A stretch of DNA of 64,000 nt from Cristatella mucedo (Eukaryota; Bryozoa; Phylactolaemata; Cristatellidae), in NCBI GenBank assembly GCA_009760855.2, contig WPIO01000001.1, positions 7,756,001 through 7,820,000 on the forward strand, in the 5' to 3' direction. A model generated the notes under the pieces. The model ran no database searches. It was not told the origin of the DNA and saw only the letters and a program-made list of their open reading frames with translations. Both the position numbers and the translations under genes were made by a program. This document shows, piece after piece, positions 35,451 to 46,369 of this stretch (positions are counted from its first letter, which is position 1; each line of letters starts with the position of its first letter).

Positions 35451-35699
35451 ATAGGTTCAGAATTTTGTAATAATTGAAGCAACCAGCATACAATTACCAC
35501 GGAATATTTTTCAGGGGTCTGAACCTTGCCGTTAGCAGGGCCACGTACACAAGCCCTAAGAGAAATCAGGCATTTACGAAGTTCGTTAGGCAAGATGTCA
35601 GTTTGGTAAGCAAAATTATACTTCATATAGCTAGTGCGAGTAAAGTACGATTTCTGGAGCACGTACTAGATACCTTTCGTGTGCAGCAGCAGCCATGAC

Positions 35700-35960
35700 G
35701 TGCACCAATAGCTCAGTGGCCGAGAGCTTTAACTAACTTAAATGCCAATGCTGAGTCCGGAATCTCAACTGCCTGCCCATGTCATTGGCTGCTTGTATAC
35801 GGCCACGGCCGTAGATTATCACATAATTGGTTCCTAGTCATTGCAATCCGTGAACCCGATCGCGGCATCAGTCATAATAGGGCTGATTTCGCTCGCCGCC
35901 GTTTCCGTGCCAACTGGTCGTCAGGCGCAAGCAGTTTGCCTCAAACCTCCATGAGCATGC
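35700..35960 (+). mobile_element. SINE family C copy
   Basis: CAATAGCTCAGTGGCCGAGA, then GAGTCCGGAATCTCAACTG, then AGATTATCACATAAT, the same order as at 5.5 kb. The head resembles a tRNA with an A box TGGCCGAGAGCTTTAAC. Confidence 0.45.
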
Positions 35961-37375
35961 AATGTTTACGCACTATTGTGAAAAATTAAAACAGAATTAC
36001 TTTAAGCAGGTCTAAGCTATAGTAGCTTCCGTATTTAACTCTTGTAAGAACTTATATTTTCGGAAAATTGAAGTGGTTAGAAAATTCCAGCAGCACTCGG
36101 GGAATCAGTAGCGGCAATGACTTTAGGACATAGGACGAGTAGGACGCACATACGGAATGCGTAAATTTGAAATTAAATAGGCCTATGCAGTCGGAGTTGG
36201 CTTTAGGCATTTTGAATTTTATTTAACTAAATATAGTTCAGGGAATGGTGTAATTTTGGCAGCACTGAAATGATCTGGCTTTATCTGCTTCATTTTTTTC
36301 AAGACCCTAAAGCTGTAATTCTGTTTAGTGCTTCACGAAAAGAGGTTTCAATGTGCTTCAGTGATAGTCAGATGACTTAATTAAGTGCAGGCAATATGAA
36401 AACTCCTCAACTTTGTGGGAAAAGTATGAAACTACTGCTCACACAAAACGAGATAGGTGCTTGAATAATAGAGCTTTCACCAAAATTCCTGCTCGAGGCA
36501 TTACATCACATTGACGGCTGAAGATTGCGCCTTCTTCGTTTTGCAGATGATTTTGTCGTTGGCTGAATCCTGTGTTGCAAGCTCCAGTAGACCCTGGCAA
36601 GTATTACTTGCTCATTAAAAGGCAATGTGGTGTTGATCTGCCAGCCCTTTTAAGCCACTCTCCGAATGACTTGGTGAATTCAGGTAATGCGCAACGGCTT
36701 TATTCGCTCTCTCTCTTGATAAAATATACTTGCATATATTTGGCACAAACTTCTCAAAATTTCGAACGCACTGGCATACATTCAGTTCGATGACTCGGTT
36801 GCTGCTACTTTGCGATAGCAAGCAGTGGTTTGTGGCGAGTCTTCGTTACTACGTTTTCCGATAGGGATACCCCAAACGTTTCTTTCTATGCTCATGCTGC
36901 GGAAGTGCCCATAAATCATGATGGCCATAGGGTTCGATTGTCGATCGTGCAGTGCAGCTATGCCAGTTTGACGCGAGAACACTCTCTGCTTCCGCTCTGA
37001 CCCTATTCATCAGCAGGTAACAAGCAGCTGGGGCTTTCTACTAAACAGGGGATTCCAACAGTTATTGCGATAAGTGCATCATTAGCAAACGATCAATATT
37101 CCTTCCAACTGCCCCAGCGTAAATACCACACCAGACTCTAGACACCGCAGTTATATGCGTCAGTTGCATGCGAATAGCGACTGTCCATCAACAGAAAATA
37201 AGTTGAGTTTTACTGTGGTTTATACGCTTTTGTTTAGCCAACACAAATAGCGAAGCCTATTGAAACCCGTTGAACCATCATATGGTTGAGCCATTTGGAC
37301 TGCATGGTGCACCGGTGCGCTTGATGCATCCCATGTGCATTGTGCACGACAGCTCAGCGCCGACAACTCGGTCCG
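35961..37375. other. No feature recognised
   Basis: AT-rich. Short frames overlap on both strands near 36.6-37.0 kb without recognisable similarity. Confidence 0.4.
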
Positions 37376-37482
37376 CTTTGACTCGGTGCTCCTATAATTC
37401 ATGGGGATCAACTGGGTGTGGGTCAACTCAGTGAAGGTTAACTCAGTCGGGTCAACTCGATGCGGGTCAACTTGGTGCAATA
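37376..37482 (+). repeat. Degenerate tandem repeat, unit about 13-15 bp
   Basis: Variants of GGGTCAACTCGGTG recur: GGATCAACTGGGTGT, GGGTCAACTCAGTGAA, GGTTAACTCAGTC, GGGTCAACTCGATGC, GGGTCAACTTGGTGC, preceded by weaker copies (CAACTCGGTCC, TGACTCGGTGC). Confidence 0.85.
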
Positions 37483-38379
37483 CCGGCATTTTCTTTATAC
37501 AATGCTACGAAATACTCTCGATCCTGGAACTATCTGTTTGAGACTGAGTGGATGGATCAGTGCTATCTTTTATGGCTAAGATAACACATACACTACGGAT
37601 TAGGCAAGCGGACCGGCTAACAATTGTGGAAACTGAGAATTAGGCTCGATTGATAGGTTGCGTTGAATATTATATTAATCCTATGTTGCTGTCATTGTGA
37701 TCAATATTTATTGTGGTTATAATCCAAATATTGTCAATGTGATGAAAAATATGGTTATCTGAACTTAAGTCTTAGAAATGACAAGAAATGAACGGAATTT
37801 TGATATTTATTACTCACGTCACACTGAGTTGTCACTGCACTAACTTTTTGCGAATCTGCTCGCAAAATGCGGCGACCGCAGTTTCTTCCCTTTAGTTCCG
37901 TATGCCTTACTACTTTGCAGGAGCATGCTGAGAGCGAACTTAGGCTGGACTTCTAAATAAATCTGGCATTTCCATTTACAGACATCCTCGAGCAAGCTCG
38001 TAACAAAAGGACATCAAGAGGGGTGTTACTAAGCTAACTTCAGGTACATGCAAAGAAAAGACATGGTGGGTGCTGTGTGCACTCGTGCGAATATCAAAAG
38101 CCGCGCTTCGAGAGTTAAACTGTGAATCTGGCATTTGAATGCAATTGCCGTTTCCTTGGCAGCTTCCAGGCATTCTGATAAGTCACTCAACAAAAGACTT
38201 CTGATCATATGACCCCTAACCACATAGCTATGAATTAATCGTTCATCAATTGAGCAAGCGAGATAACTGTAAGGATGAATAGCAAATTATCGGGAACGTT
38301 TAGCAAGAAATCTTGGTACCTTACTACCACAACACTCAAGGGCGATGCCTTAAAACGCGCCTCCAGTTGTTTGTGAGGG
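37483..38379. other. No feature recognised
   Basis: Minus frames at 38173-37976 and 38223-38029 may be C-terminal LINE A remains continuing from 38.4 kb, but the match is too weak to claim. Confidence 0.3.
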
Positions 38380-38640
38380 CAAGAGATACGTCAAATTGAA
38401 TTGCACTGTTTGTCACCAAAAGTCGTGTAGTTGATATGCTGCCTGATGGGGAGCCAATGTAGATCAAAGAGCAGTGGCGTACTAAGGCAGCCGCTATTCT
38501 CACGTCAGACAAGCCTAGGTGAAGAGCTTTGCGAAAGCTGTTTGCGTCTTATATAACTGATAATAGAACCTGCAAGGAGAGAGACAGTTAACAAAGACCC
38601 AGACGGGAAGTCATAAATGCATTTAATAACTTCTGCCATT
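38380..38640 (-). mobile_element. Decayed LINE family A fragment
   Basis: Minus frames give FMTSRLGLC, matching FVTSRLDFC, and YIGSPSGSI, matching LHWLPVKQRI, at the expected spacing. GGGAGCCAATGTAGATCAAA aligns with GGGAACCATTGCAAGTCGAC of the 15.2 kb copy. Confidence 0.45.
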
Positions 38641-39340
38641 ACATTTATTTTATATATAATTATTTAATGGGACAAGGTTTGCTGTCATCCAATTGAGAAT
38701 GTCAGCAATATATGCAGCAAGGCGGCAGTGAGAGTTTGAGATGCTGCGAGGCGGAAAGTAATCAAAGCGAAATCTGCTTGAAGTCCTAAGCCTAAATTTT
38801 TTCCGTTGTGAGCAGACGGAGTTGACTACAAAAAAGCGAGGCCATCTGCTAAGCCAAGAAGCCAATTCGCAGGTTATTGCCCAAAACAGTACCCGCACTG
38901 CTGGCTACGAACTTGGAATATTTATTTCCTATTTGTTATTCTTCAATACCTCATCTTTTGGACAACCTTCTGAAGACTGGCAGCCACTTGAGCTGCCCCT
39001 CGACGATCTAGTGGCAATGATCTGGTGCTGACCTGCCGGCTATTTCAGGGTAGGAGGCGGCCGGACCGATAAGCCAACAATGGGAGTAAGCAGCCGGCAA
39101 GCTGAGGTCAAGGACAACTGACTAATTTTAAAGTACCCCAAAGAAACAATTGAGTGGCCTTGGATCAGCGGTGCCTACTATCCTAATAAACTTGCGAGAC
39201 GATCATTTTAAGGTTTTCTTTTGACAGGTTAAGGTAATGTTTAGAAGAAATGAAAGCACTGTTTTACTAGCACGTCCATCCAGTGAAGGTTCAAACTGCA
39301 CGTGCATAAACACGCTCATGTACGATATACTCATATTTAT
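38641..39340. other. No feature recognised
   Basis: Frames at 38650-39031 are unrecognised. Confidence 0.35.
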
Positions 39341-39508
39341 TGTATATATATATATATATGTATTTATATATATATATATTACATGCATGCATGTATGCAT
39401 CCATGCATGCATGTATGCATGTATGTATGTATGTATGTATGTATGTATGTATGTATGTATGTATGTATGTATGTATGTATGTGTGTACGTACGTATGTAT
39501 GTATACAG
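39341..39508 (+). repeat. (TA)n and (ATGT)n microsatellites
   Basis: TA repeats (39341-39380) pass into ATGC/ATGT tetranucleotides to about 39505, including uninterrupted GTAT units at 39421-39480. The Met-Tyr-Val-Cys frames are artefacts. Confidence 0.97.
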
Positions 39509-39919
39509 TCTCAAACTCAGAAGTAGTCGGATGGCTGGATCAGCAACCATGAAGGCCTGCCTACTCATCTGTACTCGTATTAAATTCACGCGATAACAGA
39601 TTTAAATTTCTTGCTTTAACAGATTATTTCAAATTTATAATCGTATTTTTTTGGATAGGAGAAATTTTTTCTTAGTGACTCGATCATTGGCGACAAGTCT
39701 CGTTTAATAGCATTATGACCGTACCGAAGCTAACTCGGTGTCCAGAGGATTCATGCAGATTTTTTAAATAATCTTTCGCCGGAGCAAGGCTGTCTTTTAC
39801 GGCGTATGTTCTCTTAGCTTAGACGGAGTAGTAGACCTTTAATGTTTATCCAACCTTAGAGATGACTTGCCGGCTTCTTGTCACACACAGTTAATGCACA
39901 GTGTTGCATGCACACGCGC

Positions 39920-40139
39920 TTGAGCACGCGCACCCACTCATACACCCACACTCACAACCACACCTACACCCACACCCGCAGCCACACCTACACCCACACC
40001 AGCAACCACACCTACACCTACACCACCCACACCCACACCCACACCCACACCCTCACCCCACACATACACACTAACACATACACACAGACAAGCACGCACT
40101 CGCACGCACACACACACACACGCACACATTTGCAGATAT
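39920..40139 (+). repeat. CA-rich (CACACC/CACA) repeat
   Basis: Variable ACACCC/ACACCT hexamers, then CA dinucleotides. The His-Thr frames are repeat translations. Confidence 0.92.
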
Positions 40140-40183
40140 ATATATATGGACATATATATATATATGGACATATATATATATAT

Positions 40184-40254
<71 letters not shown>
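40136..40254 (+). repeat. (TA)n with regular GGACA interruptions
   Basis: Three TATATATATA blocks each followed by TGGACA at a near-constant 20-22 bp period, then pure TA for about 65 bp. Confidence 0.96.
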
Positions 40255-40259
<5 letters not shown>

Positions 40260-40261
40260 AA

Positions 40262-40735
40262 GTTGCCACGTTATACGTCCCCTCCATGCAGACCTGCGCG
40301 GGATCCTCATCAAGCAATTCATGGGCTTCAAAGTTTGAGACTCACTTTTAGGCCTATCCATTCCTTTTCTTTCTCGTACCTCTCAGAACCACTTCCTAAT
40401 CAGGCTGGGTATTGCACCACCAGCTCTTCTGACGCGAGTCGTTTAGTTATGCCTTGATCAAACCTCAAATCCTTAGGATACCAGGTTTTTACTTTGTATG
40501 CTCCCAAAGAATGCAACACATTCTGAAGTAACTTAACGGAATTCCTGACTAGACGAAATTAAAATGAATCTAAAACCCTTACTTTCCTCCAAGTATTTAA
40601 GTTGTACTTTGTGAGCTTGTGCGGGCTGTGTGTGCTATCACTATGTTGACATGCTTCCGTAACGGCATATAAAAAGTGCCGAGAGAAAGATATTAAGTTC
40701 TCTGACGGCCCTATTGAAATTTCTTATTATTAGTG
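40262..40735 (+). mobile_element. LINE family A, decayed C-terminal part and tail
   Basis: [20 protein letters not shown], then [16 protein letters not shown], and SNLKSLGYQVFTLYAPKECN match the 'LTFRSLHSxxPAYLSDLLTN' and 'NLKSFGDHAFSxYAPKAWN' blocks. The tail (AAAGTGCCGAGAGAAAGATA, AGTTCTCTGACGGCCCTATT) ends near TTATTATTAG. Confidence 0.7.
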
Positions 40736-41054
40736 TACGGCGGAAATTGTGGCGGATTAAATCTGTGCTGATAGAACTTGAGGGCGCGAAGCAGCTCCAA
40801 TTCTTCACCTTGTTTTCGAAGATGGGACTCTCGGGTCTAATACCAAGCTATTGCTGATCATGATTTGTCTTATAATTAAAATATTACAATCGTTCGCCTA
40901 CTCAATACTATCTCTACTAAGCCGCCGACAGTGATACAAGTAACTTTTGCGTCTTACTTTCGATCATTTCAAAGCGATATTCATTTCTGCACCTGATGTG
41001 ATAATTTACTTCTCTTAGGTTGGCTAATTTTCTGCGATCCTGTTGAATAGCACA

Positions 41055-41340
41055 CAAGCAACGACAACTACTCTCCAACTGCCGACTATGGCACATCTTT
41101 TTCAGCGGTCCTGAACAGCTACTTCTATGCTACTCACTACCTCAACTGCTCTCCTGACTCTGCTATGCTTCCCACTTTCTCTTTGTTGCGTGAGACGAAG
41201 TCTGTTGCCTACCGAATGCGTACCGAAAGCCGCTTAGGCTGTGAGTGCGCTATACAAAACTCTCCTGCGTAACACCCACATGGTCTTTATGACTTTGTGG
41301 AGTTACAGATGGAGATACATTACATTACAGTACAATATAA
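41055..41340 (+). mobile_element. LINE family B 3' end
   Basis: CTGACTCTGCTATGCTTCCC, TGAGACGAAGTCTGTTGCCT, ACCGAATGCGTACCGAAAGC and GGAGTTACAGATGGAGATAC, then ACATTACATTACAGTACA. The terminal repeat unit differs from the other copies. Confidence 0.8.
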
Positions 41341-44300
41341 AGTGGTGAGTTTTCAAGGTTATCGCTGATCTCATGTGCTAATGTATGCTGCAGTTGTGAA
41401 CGTAATTTTCACTGATTACTGATATTGAATCCCAGGCCGATGCTCATCTGAGCTCGATTAGAGGTTTTGCGATTTAGGTTCATGAATTCTAATGATTATG
41501 TACTAAATATATCATGGTCTGTGTTGGCTAAAGAATTGCTGCTATCATCCTTGGTCAGTTCATGTGGTGGTGTGACAACTGCATAGAAGCTTGATCGCTC
41601 TCAGAAATGTAGCACCAGAAAGCAAACGGACTTCTTCCGAAGGTATGTGAGATGTTGATTGCTGTTCTGGTCCACTGAAGTTGGCTGACCTGAGGGCGTT
41701 GGTACTGTTTCTACTGCTCAGCCGTATTCAACATAATAATTCCGTAACTACTCGGTCGTGCGAAAAATGGGCATCCATAAAGAGGCATCTAGCTTGAAAG
41801 ATCTGAGTTTAGAAAGAAGAGGGCGATTTTAAAGCTTTTAAACAGTATGCTTCCTCCGCAAATATAAAGTTCATAATAATAAGGTTCGGCTGTCTTTTAG
41901 TGAGCAAACTCGCTCGTCTACTCTACTGCTCTTACCGCTTTCATTAGTGAGTTTATTATTATTAATTATTATTGTCATCATAGCCTCTATCTGGAGCAGA
42001 GAGATAGATTTTAGGCTGCTACAGGTCACTGGATAGGTTAGACAAGACGGCCTGACAGAAATTTATGATGGGCTAGCTAGCATCGCTGTACATTGGGCCA
42101 ACGATTGGCCTAAAAGCATTGCCTTTATGATTCATTATTTTAATTGGACGGGCTTAATTATTGAGCTCTCTGTTCAGTTGCAACAGTGAGGAGTGGCAGT
42201 GTGATGCAACCTATCGTGCACCGGCGAAGGTGAGCTTGCTGCTGCTACTGTGGTATGGCCGCCTAACTGTATTGGATGACAGGATTAAATAAATCTAGCG
42301 TACAAAGCTGGATTGGTACGAGTCACGAGCACAGCTGGTGAGCAACAAGCAGCAGAGAAAGCAGTATAAGCCTCTCCCCGCCACCCACATATGCTTCTCT
42401 ACGGTCCGTTCCAGCTACTGCCATGGCTTTCAAGGTCGCCTTTAGCAAATGGCATCGTTGCCTGTCAAACGGCTTAGGTCGAACCAAACATTGCACGCCG
42501 AAATGGTCTACAAGCCAGCAAATGCTGCATGCGCCGTCGTTGCTATCTATCCAAGTCCAGCTGACAAGAGCGAAACTACGAACAGAGCTTGCACTCGATG
42601 AAGCTCGCCAGCACGCCCTAGTCCGATGGCACCGGAATGGCCGATCTGGGAGCTGGCGCCTGACTAACTTTAGCCGCAGTCTTGGTTTCTTGGCCTTGGA
42701 GGTTTTGTTTCCCCTCAATGCCTGCTGAGCCGCTAGGCACCGACTTCAGGGGAGCAGCTGCGTTGCTGGTTTCGACCAGTTTCTCAGCTCCTCGTCCACC
42801 TGCGGGTGTAATAGCAGCAGAAACGTCTCACTTGCAACAGTGGCACTCGTGATGTCTATGCTACTGCTGCTGACGAGCGCTGACCGAAGATTGGCAGGAT
42901 ATTGCCCTGCGAATACTCACTCATGACAGCAGCCGACAGATCTCGAAGTGCGAAGCTTCAAAAGTAACAAAAAGCTGCGATCAGATATACATTCTGATAT
43001 CATGATAAGCTAAAAACCCCTTTCCAGGAGGCATAATCGATCACTGGGAACAGAGTGAGGGTATCAACGATCGATGCGACACTAGGCAATGTAACTTCGT
43101 CCCAAAAGTCACTGAAAGATGGCAGGCAGCCTGGTCGGAAATTCACTCAATGCTGCACTGCCGCAGATTCTGCTCGGCAGCTGATCGATTCAGTCTCAAG
43201 GTAAGATTACCGCTTTTGATAGTAAAGCTAAGAGCTCAGCTAGAATAGACATGATACACGAAGCCGCACTGCATATACAGACGCACTAAGCTCAACACCC
43301 ACGGTTAGGCGAAGCTCAATAAAGGTCTGACCCGATAAATAGACACTGAGCTAGTGGTGCAATATGCAAGTGAATCTTTCTATTGTCGTTGCTGGCTGCC
43401 TTTCGTTGCATGCAGAACCTACCAAACATGCGACTTCCAGCAAAAAATGTATGGTTGAACACGTCTTTTTCTCCCCCTTTCTCTCTCTCTCTCTCCCTCT
43501 CTCTCTCTCTTTCTCGCTCAATCGCTCCCTCTAGCCTCAAATACGCATGCGAGCGTTAAAAGAAACTCGATTTCGATCGATTCCTCATTCGGTCTCCGTC
43601 TTTCACTCGTTATTTATCTCCTGGAATTCTCTTTCTTCCTTGTTTGCTTTTCATAGCTCCCCTTCTTTAGCTCTTACTTTCTTCCTTCCTCTTTCTCTCT
43701 TTAGTTTTTCTCTCTGACTACACGAAGTGAAAAACAGCTTAAGGAGTCACAGCGAAATGTTAAAAGCCTGAACCTCGACACCAACTCCTATTTATTTCCT
43801 TGTGCTGTCAAATACTATGAGACGGATATTTAGGCTGCAATCGACGGTATACAAGTATCTCCATTCTCAAGCTGGAGAAGGCGCGAAACCAGACCAGAGA
43901 CACCATTTCGTCACTGCTAAGTATCAACGTGGCAATCCCTCAAGTTGAAGGCACTTGCAAAGCAATTGGTGGACGATGGTTTGTAGTCAATTGGATGATA
44001 GCGTAGCGGAAGAGCAGGGAGTCCCTGAACATCTACTCCCATGCCTGGTGGTGAGAACTTCGTACGGCAGCAACGAAGCCAAGTGACCTTTTTCTACCTG
44101 CGACTGCACTACCCCTGGTAGAAATAAAGAGACCTCTCACTTTCCACGCATCATTCGGTGATTTCAAAATAGCTCTCCCGATTCGAGATTCGGAGCAGGA
44201 GGCGTTTTGACAGTGCCCAAAATAGGTGCAATAACCCTTCCGGAATGTCGACCTAAATGAAACACGCCTTGGTGGCGACGCCGGGCTTCGAGGCACGAGA

Positions 44301-44471
44301 CGAAGACGAGGCGACTCAGAAATTCGGTGCCTATGGTCCCCGCGAGCCGGGTGCCAAGTCTGAGACGCACCGAGGGGACCTCTGGCGTCCTTCAACGGTG
44401 GCCGCGTGGAGCGCACTGGCAGTCGGGACGGCTTGAAGAAGCTGAGAGATAGCGATCCAGAGAGCATCACC
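41341..44471. other. Unassigned DNA with unrecognised open frames and a short CT run
   Basis: The frame at 42423-42728 (101 codons, plus) overlaps a 131-codon minus frame; neither is recognised. CT dinucleotides occur at about 43478-43512. A minus 145-codon frame at 44470-44033 is basic, Arg/Ser-rich and unrecognised. Confidence 0.35.
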
Positions 44472-44620
44472 AGTGTAACAGGCTGCGATATACCCGCCCC
44501 CGAGCATACCCCATCTAGAGGATATCCCGGGTTAAAACGACCTGGGCTACTTTATACCCGGGTTATAAAATAGGCTAAGCCAATCTATACCCATCCAGGC
44601 CAGAATATACTCCGTCTGAA
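44472..44620 (-). repeat. Left arm of a diverged inverted repeat
   Basis: Reverse-complemented, this arm reads CCCGGGTATAAAGTAGCCCA, GGTCGTTTTAACC, and further on GGGTATATCGCAGCCTGTTA. It aligns over about 140 bp with the plus strand at 45868-46003. The arms could be the ends of a non-autonomous DNA transposon, or two copies of one repeat in opposite orientation. Confidence 0.65.
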
Positions 44621-44704
44621 AGATGACGGATAGATGACGAAAAGGTGACGCACACATTTTGTTAACTGTAACTAAATCTTTTAATTATTGTTTATTGTTC
44701 AGTA

Positions 44705-44790
44705 GCAATTATCAGCAAATCTAAAGCGCCTAGAAGGAGATTTTGTTCTCTGAGGGCGCTTTATCAAGTCTATTATTGTTATTATTAATT
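44705..44790 (+). mobile_element. LINE A tail fragment
   Basis: AAAGCGCCTAGAAGGAGATT, TTGTTCTCTGAGGGCGCTTT and ATCAAGTCTATTATTG are the family-A structured tail with no coding part. It sits between the arms of the inverted repeat. Confidence 0.75.
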
Positions 44791-45867
44791 ATCGAAACAG
44801 GGAACATTGGCAGCAACTTTTCACAGATATGTGACAGAGAACTTACGCAAATATCTAAACTCGTGTTAATGAAAGTGAGATTTTTAATTCGATCAACTAA
44901 AGCAGTTTTTGGCAGCTGTCGCGGTCACTGTAAGCTTCCTGGGCGTTGTTCTTTTAGAAGGGGCGTGGCATGGCACGATCATCTACCATTGTAGACAAGT
45001 GGCGCTCCCTTATTCTTGGCAAGTTTAAATTGAGGCAATCAGGAATGCATCGTCACGAGGAGGTTCTGCGACGCAGCAATCTTGTAAATGATCGACACTG
45101 ATGCCATAACAGCAGATAGCCGGCGGCCATTCTCACTTGACTGCTCCTTAGACAAGTCTATACTCCTCGCCCTTCCTCCCGATAACCTATACTCTACGCC
45201 CGCCGATGTCAAAAAGTGTGAACTTACTATCCTTATAAACAGTGCGGCCAGGAGCGGCATCACTACAGGCTAGGGCGTCTGCGCGAAGGAAGAAAGCTCG
45301 GAAGCAGCGAGTTCCGGTGCCTTAGACCTACAGAGCAGAAGAACCGATCGCCGACGGTCTTCAATTTGAACAGCGGAACACTGACAACGGGGATTAAGCC
45401 GACGAATGCGAGCTGAAGCAAAAGATAAATTTGATAAAAATTTGTGATTTTGTGGATTGAAAGCCTAAAAGCGAAATTGTGGCACCAGAAGGGCGACGCA
45501 GGCAGCAGCCCTTGCAACCAAAAAGGGAATCCTCGGTTTTCAAGATTTCTTATTAAATCGAGGTCTTCTCAGAATTACGAAGTATATACATGTGTCACCG
45601 TCTGTAATGGCGCCGAGTCACTACGACTATGGGCATTGCTATCCTGGTGAGTTTTCTACAGCGTTCATCGAGCTTTAAGGCTTTCGGTAATCATGCAGTA
45701 GCCAATATTCCGACTTAAGAAGAGGCAAGTGAGAGATCAGAGTAATGAGTGCCCTAAGATAAGAAAGGGGGAGCAGAGAATGAGGTCCAGGGTCGGCACC
45801 GGCGCGGATTTGTGAGCCATCGCGTAAAAGATTCATGTGTGTATCTCTCAAAACTATTGATATGACG
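44791..45867. other. No feature recognised
   Basis: The interior between the inverted-repeat arms contains no transposase-like frame. Confidence 0.4.
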
Positions 45868-46003
45868 GGGTATAACTTGCCGTAAATGGGTTTAAAGTGG
45901 CCTTGGCCATAATATACATCCGGGATATAAAGTGGCCTTGGCCGTTTTCACCTTTGGTTTACACCGGCCTGAGGGTATAATCGAGCCTGTTACGCCGGGT
46001 TTA
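45868..46003 (+). repeat. Right arm of a diverged inverted repeat
   Basis: Reads CCGGGATATAAAGTGGCCTT, GGCCGTTTTCACC, then GGGTATAATCGAGCCTGTTA. Within this arm AAAGTGGCCTTGGCC is itself repeated directly (45894-45908 and 45930-45944). Confidence 0.65.
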
Positions 46004-46369
46004 TACGATCTGCTCGTCCTCGGCCTCTCAGCCGTCTCTGATGCCCGTGTCGCCAGCATTGGAGAAGCTGTTCAAAAACGGACAGACGACTGGTGCAGCT
46101 TAGCAGGGCTACATTTCTCGGCCGAGTCCGACAGAAAACAAACTGAAGCTAGAATCAAAGGCCCAATAATCAATGCACTCATGAGCGTACTCCTCTTAAT
46201 TCGTCAGAACGGAATAGCTGACGATACGGCCATACATACCGTCGATGCATTGCCCGAGAGTCCCGCCTATGAGACACTACTGGAAGCTGATTTAGAGTCG
46301 GCTACCGGTGCTAGGTACAGGAAAGAGATTTTGATGCATCTGCCGTCAAAGGCATTGGCCGAGATTTGA
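45932..46369 (+). CDS. Unrecognised 145-codon open frame
   Basis: It begins inside the right inverted-repeat arm and continues as GLYDLLVLGLSAVSDARVAS, IGEAVQKRTDDWCSLAGLHF, RKQTEARIKGPIINALMSVL, ending HLPSKALAEI and TGA. Past the arm the composition is balanced with regular amphipathic helices, unlike the low-complexity frames elsewhere, so it may be a coding remnant (host exon or retroelement gag). The first 20 or so residues come from repeat DNA and are probably not native. No family was recognised. Confidence 0.3.
   Translation: MALAVFTFGLHRPEGIIEPVTPGLYDLLVLGLSAVSDARVASIGEAVQKRTDDWCSLAGLHFSAESDRKQTEARIKGPIINALMSVLLLIRQNGIADDTAIHTVDALPESPAYETLLEADLESATGARYRKEILMHLPSKALAEI

Noticed and set aside
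39203-40457. Met-Tyr-Val-Cys, Ile-Tyr and His-Thr repeat frames.
   Set aside because: Translation of TA, ATGT and CA microsatellites.
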